Shown in pieces: positions 51,301 through 58,359 of a DNA stretch of 64,000 nucleotides (within the stretch, counting starts at the first letter, position 1; every line of letters starts with the position of its first letter). The stretch comes from Hofstenia miamia. Taxonomy: Eukaryota > Xenacoelomorpha > Acoela. Location: assembly GCA_004352715.1 (NCBI GenBank), contig SCFE01000022.1, positions 981,161 through 1,045,160 of the forward strand, in the 5' to 3' direction. Below the pieces are notes generated by a model. It had not been told where the DNA came from. It did not search any database and was given only the letters and a program-made list of their open reading frames with translations. The translations under genes were made by a program, and so were the position numbers.

Positions 51301-54300
51301 GGAGTTTGATGCACAAAATATCTCCAAAAAATATTGATTTTTTAGTACTTTTTATTACAAGAAAATGAACATGATTTTTTTACCAAATGCATGTTGGAAT
51401 TACAATAAAAACCTCCAACAAGTGTTATGGTAATATACATATACAGTGTAAATAGTTCCTCGCCTAAAACTATTATTTTATTTGGATAACGGTTTTTGAA
51501 CTTTGAAACATGATATTTGAATTTTTACAATTTAAATTTGTAATGTAACTTAATCAACAATTAGATGTGCTGTTGAATACATGCAACATGTTCATAAAAT
51601 GGAGCGAATTTTAAAATTGTGTTGGATAAAGGGATTGGATACTAATCTACGATGTCATGCATTCATTACCCTACACGGGAATCAGCAGTGAAGGATGTCG
51701 CTGCACGCTCCCCTTCGGAACTTGAAACAAAAAACATAAATGGACATAAATATTAACTGACGAACCCTTTTCTTTTAGCAGGCGAAACATCCCGTTTTTC
51801 TATGGTGTCTTTGTATCGAATATCGATCCACTGCACTGTGGTTTTATTGCTGTCCCAGTCAATTACCTAAATATCGATAGATTCTTGCAAAGTTTAAAAG
51901 CAATACAATCATTTAACTCTTTAGTGCTCATAAGGAAACGGAAGCAGCACCCTAGCACCAAAATTAAATCTTAAAATGCATCTATGACGTTGCACTAGGA
52001 TGGTACATATATGTACATGTATGTACCCTCAGACTTTAGGGAAGTCCATTAATGACTGCCAAAAAATGAATGGCAAAAAACTGGGATCAATGTAATATTT
52101 TCACAGAAATTGATTGACAAACACACTTTGTAACAACATGATTCGTTAAATTATTTTTATATCCACATCAGTGGTCAGATTGATCAACATGCTCAAGTAG
52201 AAAAGACAAAAATTGGAGGATCAATTAGCAATTTGAAAGAAACTTTATAAATATATTAACTTGCCATGGAAAAATACAAATAAACTGTGAATTATAGCAG
52301 ACTAGAAAAATGTTTAAATGGGACACATGTGTACCACCAGGATTTTCGAGTCGAGGTCAAGTTACTCGGGCCGAGTTCGAGTTTTTACGTTTCGAGTTCG
52401 AGTAATTTTTTAAATGAAATTCCGAGTTCAATCGAGTTTTTTTCTAATTCCGAGTTTTTAGGGTAAAGAGTAGAATAATTCTAAGCTAAAAAAAGTTTTT
52501 GTGATTGGTAAGAAAATTGATATTTAAAGAAATTTCATTTTTACGCTATTTTCGAATGTATTTTCGAACGAGTTCGAGTTTTAAGGTTTTTCTTCCGAGT
52601 TTTTCCGATCGAGTTTTGCGAGTTTATTCGAGTTCGAGTTCTTAACATTCCGAGTACTCGAAAACCCTGTGTACCACCAAGCCTCAAAGGGTTAAAAGAG
52701 ATTGAAAACATGTGATGAATTAAAAATCATCATTCAATATAAAATAACAGAACTCTTTCTAACAAACCAACACGCGCTCTAGTAACAAACGCACCTCGTC
52801 AATTGGAAGAGTGAATACCACTTTAACGATTTTGCAAACAATTTCTTGCTTGAAAAACTTCTTAGGTTCCGAGGATGTGAAAATAACAACAATGTCTTTA
52901 TTGCCTCCTGGATGCAAGTGACCAGAATTCGGGGAGAAGGAAAGACACTGATCATTAGTAGGGAAGCGGAACTTAAAAGAATCCTTCTCAGAATGGTTTT
53001 CGAGCGCGAACGACATCTGTCGGGGTTCGTTTAGGTAGACGTCGCCGAAGTTCAGATAATTGCATTTTGGAGCTAAATCATAAGGTGGAAGCATTTATTA
53101 GTCACGAGTCAACAAAATTTTATTAAACATAGATTTTACATTCTACTATTATTTGATTGGTAGAAGAACTACCAGATTTGACGTTTCAGTGTTGAGAATT
53201 GAATGCATTGATTCTCATAAACAATAACATTATATTCGATTGATAAATACGTATCCTACAAACTCAGAATTCTATATTTTATAAATATGTGCTATATATT
53301 TTATATACAACGAATAATCATATTTCGATATATTAATATATTTGGAACAGACTTGTCAACGAGCCGAGCTTCTAACGAGCCGAGCCGAGCCGAGCTTGAG
53401 CACAGTATTTGATATACAACGAGCCCAAAACGAGCCTATTTTAGGCAAAGCAAGTTTATAGTTCTGCTTGTTAATTTGATTATGGAGATTTTTCTTATTT
53501 TTTGCAGTCGGTATGCCTTTCCTATAATCTTATTTAAGAAATGTTTATTAAATAATAGGAAGAGCTATGTAAAAAATTATTTAAGCACAATATTTTTAAA
53601 AAAAATACCGAGCTAAAACGAGACTCATTCAAAGATTTTATGTAGCGAGCCGAGCCGAACTTACACAAAATTCAAACGAGCCGAGCAGAGCCGAACTTAC
53701 ACGAAATTTAAACGAGCCGAGCAGAGCCGAACTTACACGAAATTTAAACGAGCCGAGCCGAACTTAAACAAAATTCAAACGAGCCGAGCCGAACTTACAC
53801 AAAATTCAAACGAGCCGAGCCTGGAAATGTCGGCACGGTGACAAGTCTGATTTGGAATACATTAGTGAATGGGCTGAGCCAATCAATTTACGTGAAAATT
53901 TATCGAAGAAGGCGTTAATTACGTTAAAATAGTATTAGTAATATTTAGGAAAAGTGTTTTGTAGATGGATATATTGAAGAATAAGTGAAAGGTGTGAAAC
54001 TCATCTATAACTATATAAATTTTTATGATTTAATAGATTGAAGAAACCATAAACTTTCAGATGATGGTGTAAATCAAGGGTTCTTAACCGGGGGTAAATT
54101 TTACCTATTGAAGGGGTAAATTTACTGAATTATAAGCTAAAGCAAACTTCAATTTTGCGTATTGAAAAAGTGATAGTGTTGCACTGGATTATAATTTAAA
54201 TGTATAACTTCAGTTTATCACTACGAAAGTGTGATAACATTTTCATTTCAGCAGCCTAAGTATGTTCCAATTTTACTGTTTACTAAATAATTTGGACTTT

Positions 54301-57300
54301 GATCACCAAGAAGATGGGGGTAAATTATACTTTTTTCATTCGGAAAGGGGTAAACGAGACAAAAAAGGTTAAGAACCCCTGGTGTAAATGTATATTTTGC
54401 AGTGATAACTAGTAGATTCTAATCAAATATTGTAAACGTAGTTATGGCATTAAGAAAAAATAAACACTTTTCTCATGAAAAATTTACATTGAAAAGAACT
54501 TGACGAAAGTTAAATCAATGAGAATAAATAAACTATATGAAGAGCTTAGTAAATAAACAGAAGATTGCTTACTTTTTACTTCACTCTCATCTAACAGAAG
54601 ACCTTCATATTCGTCCTCCACATTAGCAAGACCTCCGTGAACATTTGTAATTGTTACATCATCATCATTGCCTTCGCCTACCAGAGCTATTTCTAAAGAT
54701 TTACATTGAAGCAAAATACGAAATTGATCACTTCAAGGTGGTTTACAGTCTATTTGTCTTAGGATGTTATAGCACGCAAAATAAACCTGTTTCATCGAAT
54801 TGATTGTTTATAACTTTAACAAGAACTCGACTGTTAACTCTATCCAATTTCTTAGGGGTGAAAACCGCAAGAAATCGTCTGGATTCTCCAACATTTAAAT
54901 CAAAGCTGGCCAAATGCGGACACGTTCTCTCTTCTTGTCCAATATTTTCATCTAAAATGGTTAATCAAAGCAAATGAGCAACACCCTTACCAATATATTG
55001 GAACTTTTGAGGGAGAGCGCCACCTAGATTATCGTCTTCTCCATCTACAATTTCAAAGGCGTGATTGTGCTCTGAGAAGTCCAGCACCACCTGACAATGA
55101 ATCATTCCATCATTGGTTATTACGAAAGGCAACATCTGGGAATGACCAATCAGCATTCTTTTAAACAAAAGCAGGGGTTGTCCCCTGCTATTTTGAGTAG
55201 ACGGCTTACTTACTGCGACGCGTGGCAGAATTCCTAAAATTAAGATATACATCATGGTATTTCAGAACTAGAAGCCATACCTTCCCCAACAATATCGAAT
55301 GAGAGATAAGTGTCAGAAGTCTGCGTAGTGGCTGGCATGCCGTCAACTGTCGCTTCAAACGTTGCATTGTAGGTCTGCATAGTTGGTGGGGTGAATGAAA
55401 CGGTTGCATATGTGTAAGCATGAGGTGATAATGAAGCATTTGAAGGTGAGATATCAAATATTTCTGAAGCTGCTTGGCGCGAGGCTTTGGTACCAGCAGC
55501 CAAAGACTGTTTCACCGAAAACTGCACATCAACAGGTACTTTTGTAATATTGGCAATTTTGAAACGGGATTTTTTCACTTGACCGATAACAGCATTGTTA
55601 ATGACGAAGCGGTTTTCGTCTACTCCAAAAACAGATTCACCAAACGACTAAAACAAAGAATTCTTAAAAAACATCCCTCTTCTAGATTACTTCCTAGACC
55701 AACATATTACAAAAAATAAAAATACTTTCAAATACAATACACATTCAATAGAGAATTTTAACAAATTTTTAATTGTAAGAACTATCATTAGTGATTTAAC
55801 ACAATAGCGAAATAGTAAAAAGATTACAATCTTCTGAAGAATTCTAAGATCGAATCAAAGATCGATAATAAAAACTTTCTTTTTTAAACTTAAATGAAAA
55901 CGTTCATAACTAGTTAAAGACAACTGAAGAAGATCAAATAATGCATACACCTGAAGAAATAAGTGCAGTTTTATTAAGTTAAGAAATTTTAATAACTTTA
56001 AATATACATTATTTTTAAAATTTATGGTTTAATAATATAGGTTTACAGTATTTGATTTTCATTTACTAAGATTCTAGGCATACACAATTAAATCTTATCA
56101 GCCCCGTAACTATTTGACAGTGGGTTTCGAAAAAATTAAACAAATACTTACCCGTTGACTGGTTCTCAAATTGGTAAGATTTTTAAACACCAAGTGTTCT
56201 TCAAAGATCTGAGCGAAGTCTAGACTGTTAATACTCGGCTGACAAGAGACACCGGCGATTGTGAATGGTATTCCATATGGATATATCGACAAATCACGAT
56301 CAGTAATGTCAATCAGAAGTTCCTAAAAGAATATTAGTAGAAAAAAAATTAATTTTTTTGTTTAAAAATTACTAAAAACACGATAATCGATAATAGTAAT
56401 CTCCCGAGACTACAAACTTTACTTAAAACACACAAATTTCTGTAAAAAAAGTAATGTATTTAGTGAGAGTAAATCCTTTAAAACGAAATGGAAAACATTC
56501 GATAATAATTTGTGTCTCTACATTTCACCGAAAATTCAGCGAATCACAAAGCTTTAAACCGGACGCGTAACAGCGAAATAGCATTCACGTATTCCATGAA
56601 GGAATATTTAGTGACGTTTGATGCATTGCATTTCATACCTGATCGAAGCTGCCTGTTTGATCAGCATTCGCCTCCACTTGAATCGCTTGCTGTGAATTCG
56701 GCAAAATGTAGCCAAATGCAGGAAGCAATGTAAACAGATCCATATTTAAGCGTGTAGCCATTGCTCCACCTTGTTCTCTGCTAAAGTAGAAAAGTTAATA
56801 TATCCTAATTTGAACGAACGATGTAAATAAGTTTTTGGAATTGAAAAGTGGAAGGAATTTAAGCAATCATTCAAAAAAATTCATAATATGCATCAGGGGG
56901 AAGGGTAGGCAAGAAAGAATGTCCCATTCAACCTGCAACGTTAAGAAAAATAAATAAAACGACACCTTTGACATGTATATTGTGTGTAATAGTAACCTAA
57001 AATAGTCCTCAATAGCATTAAGAAATTACCATGGACCTATACATAAAGTCGGTAAAGATCCAAAATAATTATCTCCTTCAACTACATTGCAAAACAAAGT
57101 TGTTATAAATGTGCAAGTTCACACCAAACTGTGCAAAATAATTGAGATTCCTGATTCTCAATGAATATTTCGGTTGGGATTTTGTAATTGATTGTATATT
57201 CTGAACAATTTCATTGGCTATGTGATATCCACTGAAGTTTAAAGATAAAAACCACTAATTCATCCTCTTAAGCAGAGGAAAATCATTGACAAACTTTAGA

Positions 57301-58162
57301 TTTTTATTCGTTATGGTGGACTTAGTGTTCTTAGAAGTGTTTGCTCACAAAAAATGTGATAAAACAGTCTAAAAGAATTGGGAAAATATAAAGTTTTGAA
57401 TAAAAATTTACATCTATTCAGTCTGCAAACCTGCAGTTTCATTAATTGAAAGACACAATTTGAAGGACAATGTAAACCTTAGTGTCATTAAGATGAAAGT
57501 ATATACAAAAATAGTGCAAATTTTAAATTCTCACTTGAATGGCCACTATAAGAAGGGGTACATAAACAAACATGTTAATTGTTGAAGAGGCATTCAACAT
57601 GTACTATATCTATGACTATGCCTGTACATTTATAAAACAGAAGATATTTAAATCATTGAGAATTCGCTGACAATTTATGGTGAAATTTTTAAAAAATTCC
57701 TGCACTACAAAGAGAGTTTTTAAATTTTGTTATCAAGGAGGATCATCTCGAATGTTAGGAATACTTTCCTTGAGTGGTTAATAATTTAAAAGTGACCCGG
57801 GCTATGTATCAGGAATATGATTGCATTTAAATCATACTTACAATAGTGCTGAATCTTATTCAATACCTACACCGGAAACTTTAAATAAAGCACAAATGGT
57901 ACTATAACTTGATAAAAGTGCATAGTCATAGATCACACTCAAAGTAACCTGTATGAAGAAACCGTTGACATGGCATCAGTTCCAAATTTTTTATTCCCTC
58001 TAAAATGGATATCTAACAAACAATTTGAGACACCAGACAACATTTCTCACAGTAAAACAACCAGCTTACCTTACTGACTCATTCTTTTTGCTTTTAGAGC
58101 CCAACATTGACTTGCTAGACATGGATCCAACATCTTTGAGTTTTTTCTCTGCCTTCCTCCCA
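32694..58162 (-). CDS. HYDIN: HYDIN C-terminal part, 30 exons (axonemal central-pair protein)
   Basis: HYDIN is a very large ASH/MSP-domain protein of the central-pair apparatus of motile cilia and flagella, needed for normal beating. I joined 30 minus-strand exons. All have GT donors and AG acceptors, phases match at every junction, and the total is 6,025 nt (about 2,007 residues) to a TAA at 32694-32696. Order and wording follow the C-terminus of vertebrate HYDIN as I remember it: LLIDITDRD, LLLFKRMLIGHS, SGHLHPGGNKDIVV, FSPLDVREY, MPYCHFEIDNSDYIS, AKAEGYAM, FIYKPGMPVK, PDGTGLLYKLVG, IKPEKPD, PPKPQGPYNIRAG and, at the end, YEGNPDGTKNP and WLFYLRGI. Vertebrate HYDIN is about 5,100 residues, so this is roughly the last third or more. 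No exon for the N-terminal part is seen upstream, because a channel gene lies there. Exon 1 (58070-58162) is the least certain. Introns are full of MITEs but no exon is broken. Confidence 0.93.
33163..33447 (-). mobile_element. CGAGCC-family hAT MITE, degraded, ends lost
   Basis: The core and a (CGGCT)n run end in CTCGTTAGAAGCTGG. Both terminal CAGACTTGTC sequences are missing, and the core is the most diverged of the seven copies. It lies in the last HYDIN intron, sense orientation. Confidence 0.8.
33738..34106. mobile_element. hAT-like MITE rich in CCGAACCGAAAC
   Basis: The terminal inverted repeat is TAGAGGTCGACGGT. The flanks are AGAGTTAC (33730-33737) and AGTGTTAC (34107-34114), a 7-of-8 match. 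Inside are (ACCGA)n-type subterminal runs at both ends. It lies in the last HYDIN intron. Confidence 0.78.
35187..35399. mobile_element. Tc/mariner-type foldback MITE
   Basis: The ends are CCGTAAACTGAGGTAATTCG and, reversed, CCGTAAACTGGGGTAATTCG, each next to TA. The two halves pair over about 95 bp (GGAACGCCTCAGT, TAAAGCACCT, CGTAACC). The left arm contains an extra tandem copy of TGAGGTAATTCGGA. It lies in the HYDIN intron 34796-36159. Confidence 0.8.
36848..37089. mobile_element. piggyBac-like TTAA MITE
   Basis: TTAA is at 36844-36847 and 37090-37093. The ends are CCCTTTGAAGTCTGAA and, reversed, CCCTTCGAGTCGAACG. The internal part has several GGGACCTATxxxTCCC palindrome-like units. It lies in the HYDIN intron 36385-37439. 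Confidence 0.72.
38930..39750 (-). pseudogene. Unassigned coding-like remnants inside a HYDIN intron
   Basis: Short minus-strand frames such as DMHLDMSRTTSKNDGYEPNM and MSISEDVKDTYDGPWQYEDI have protein-like composition but are broken by stops. I do not recognise them; probably an old mobile-element or pseudogene fragment. Confidence 0.25.
39988..40254. mobile_element. Harbinger-like foldback MITE, copy 1
   Basis: The ends are GGCCATGGTTAGACTAG and, reversed, GGCTACGGTTAGACTG, with a 3-bp duplication TTA on both sides, as PIF/Harbinger elements make. Most of the 267 bp can fold on itself. It is a close relative of the copy at 44,645 and lies in the HYDIN intron 38769-41093. Confidence 0.82.
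41094..45715 (-). CDS. HYDIN: HYDIN exons 17-23 of this locus
   Basis: Exons: 45508-45715, 45162-45380, 44931-45100, 44334-44532, 42867-43133, 41354-41523, 41094-41313. These are successive ASH/MSP-like beta-sandwich repeats. Exon 17 has LLKLSAKAEGYAMNSNL. Exon 18 has FDITNDGTYTFEYQW. Exon 19 has FLNHNFGYTFIYKPGMPVKR. Exon 20 has ETIPFVLNGLTTMDVDVSG. Exon 21 has LGAVQLGQSTQIVVPLINNS. Exon 22 has ALSGSCQAIEVVLDNEIISF. Exon 23 has ISPVKGYISPNMELICQIVF. Intron phases are mixed but compatible throughout. The intron 43134-44333 contains a Tc1 relic and the intron 44533-44930 a Harbinger-like foldback MITE. Confidence 0.93.
42285..42331. repeat. (AAT)n microsatellite
   Basis: A run of AATAATAAT in the HYDIN intron 41524-42866. 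A similar short (ATT)n run lies near 26,796-26,825. Confidence 0.9.
43545..44066 (-). mobile_element. Tc1-like element relic
   Basis: The ends are CCATGCTGGTCAAAATTTAG and, reversed, CCATGCTGTCCAAAAGTTTA, with a TA on each side. On the minus strand 43,700-43,905 reads DLNPIE (with the last catalytic acid), then LHLSSEKDLIEKIEQVWLNN and RPDHIEAVLKAK, the C-terminal end of Tc1 transposases, with two stop codons. At 522 bp the N-terminal half is lost. It lies in a HYDIN intron. Confidence 0.88.
44645..44869. mobile_element. Harbinger-like foldback MITE, copy 2
   Basis: The ends are GGCCACGGTTAGACTAG and the same inverted, with TTA duplications at 44642-44644 and 44870-44872. The arms pair over nearly the full 225 bp around a short centre near 44,750. 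It lies in the HYDIN intron 44533-44930. Confidence 0.85.
46005..51866 (-). CDS. HYDIN: HYDIN exons 9-16 of this locus
   Basis: Exons: 51766-51866, 49108-49356, 48327-48500, 47449-47529, 46892-47122, 46574-46792, 46390-46531, 46005-46318. Exon 9 gives IDWDSNKTTVQWIDIRYKDT. Exon 10 gives KRKVVHVSPEPEHSEVDG, then NFKDTLMFQSRVYE. Exon 11 gives GGITIEFNWN and a serine/threonine-rich tail. Exon 12 (27 codons) is serine/threonine-rich, as in vertebrate HYDIN at this place. Exon 13 has TIEPKAGTIAPDSSCHFKIR. Exon 14 has LDSNIRVIEIMSLGI. Exons 15-16 have FRIINPSKSPYSFKW and ESFWNFTIEEFDIEVAFLIV. The intron 49357-51765 holds a CGAGCC-family MITE and an 87-bp tandem array. The intron 47530-48326 holds a TTAA-flanked MITE. 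Confidence 0.92.
48045..48285. mobile_element. piggyBac-like TTAA MITE with internal tandem duplication
   Basis: TTAA flanks both sides (48041-48044, 48286-48289). The inverted ends are CCCTTTCAACTCG and, reversed, CCCTTTCAACCCG. piggyBac elements integrate at TTAA and begin CCYTTT. Inside, a 78-bp unit (48067-48144, 48145-48222) is duplicated almost exactly. It lies in the HYDIN intron 47530-48326. Confidence 0.8.
49431..49795 (-). mobile_element. CGAGCC-family hAT MITE
   Basis: The termini are CAGACTTGTCAACGAGCC and its inverse, with a perfect 8-bp duplication GTTCCAAA (49423-49430, 49796-49803). The core runs on the minus strand, so this copy lies in the sense direction of HYDIN, in the intron 49357-51765. 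Confidence 0.93.
50369..50886. repeat. Six-copy 87-bp tandem array
   Basis: Units start (TTATGAATTGAG) at 50374, 50461, 50548, 50634, 50722 and 50809, with spacings of 86-88. They are nearly identical. The base before the ATG junction alternates strictly (ATGATG, ATAATG, ATGATG ...), so the array grew from a two-unit block of about 174 bp. It lies in HYDIN intron 49357-51765. No coding sense. Confidence 0.95.
51917..52691. mobile_element. piggyBac-like TTAA MITE split by a hAT MITE
   Basis: TTAA lies at 51913-51916 and 52692-52695, with short inverted ends CTCTTTAGTGCTC and (reversed) CCCTTTGAGGCTT. The internal GGTACATATATGTACATG stretch resembles that of the element at 48,045. The ends match only over about ten bases, so the class is inferred. 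Confidence 0.6.
52338..52669. mobile_element. hAT MITE with CGAGTTCGAG repeats, nested
   Basis: The ends are CAGGATTTTCGAGT and, reversed, CAGGGTTTTCGAGT, with a perfect 8-bp duplication TGTACCAC (52330-52337, 52670-52677). The inside is rich in CGAGTT repeats and has no coding capacity. It interrupts the TTAA-flanked element 51917-52691. Confidence 0.92.
52795..58162 (-). CDS. HYDIN: HYDIN exons 1-8 of this locus
   Basis: Exons in transcript order: 58070-58162, 56639-56780, 56152-56322, 55281-55647, 54991-55233, 54787-54951, 54573-54692, 52795-53072. Exon 1 encodes a lysine/serine-rich linker (GRKAEKKLKDVGSMSSKSML) that I do not recognise. It is placed by splice phase only: it ends with two bases of a codon and exon 2 starts with the third. 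Exon 2 (MATRLNMDLFTLLPAFGYIL) onward is clear ASH-domain HYDIN. Exon 4 holds FKIANITKVPVDVQFSV and the YATVSFTPPTMQTYNATFEA strand pair. Exon 7 ends in an acidic stretch (EDEYEGLLLDESEVK). Exon 8 carries the conserved SGHLHPGGNKDIVVIF. The intron of exons 7-8 (53073-54572) holds two separate hAT MITEs. Confidence 0.9.
53348..53849 (+). mobile_element. CGAGCC-family hAT MITE, copy with expanded internal array
   Basis: It starts CAGACTTGTCAACGAGCC and ends GACAAGTCTG, with a perfect 8-bp duplication ATTTGGAA (53340-53347, 53850-53857). The core is shared with the other copies (TTGATATACAACGAGCC, TTCTTATTTTTTGCAG, AATAATAGGAAGAGC). Near its right end a short unit, about AACGAGCCGAGCAGAGCCG plus ACTTACACGAAATTT, is repeated five or so times. 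No coding capacity. It lies in a HYDIN intron, antisense. Confidence 0.93.
54075..54381. mobile_element. 307-bp hAT MITE, internal-deletion derivative of the 60,484 element
   Basis: Its ends are CAAGGGTTCTTAACC and GGTTAAGAACCCCTG, flanked by a perfect 8-bp duplication GTGTAAAT at 54067-54074 and 54382-54389. The left part is almost identical to the left end of the 60,484 element, and the last 80 or so bases to its right end. The whole transposase is deleted. It sits in the HYDIN intron 53073-54572. Confidence 0.95.
56781..58069. other. HYDIN intron 1, about 1.3 kb
   Basis: I looked here for more HYDIN exons on the minus strand and found none. The flanking exons join in phase without one. 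Confidence 0.6.
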
Positions 58163-58353
58163 CTAAAATATATGTATATCAATTATAACGAAAACCTCGC
58201 AGAAATGATGAATGAAGCTCTCATTAGATGGCGTTTGTGACTAAAACTAAAAGAAAAAAAATTTCAATGAACAAAACATTGTAAAACAATTTAAACTTTC
58301 TGATCAAGTACAGTAAAAACACATTAAACATGCTAATTATCATTTTTGAAAGA

Positions 58354-58359
58354 TTTATT
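58354..58359 (-). promoter_or_regulatory. Possible polyadenylation signal directly after CNG-beta stop
   Basis: On the minus strand the stop TAA is followed at once by AATAAA. That would give an extremely short 3' UTR, which suits a tightly packed gene pair. It is only a hexamer in AT-rich DNA, so chance is possible. Confidence 0.4.
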
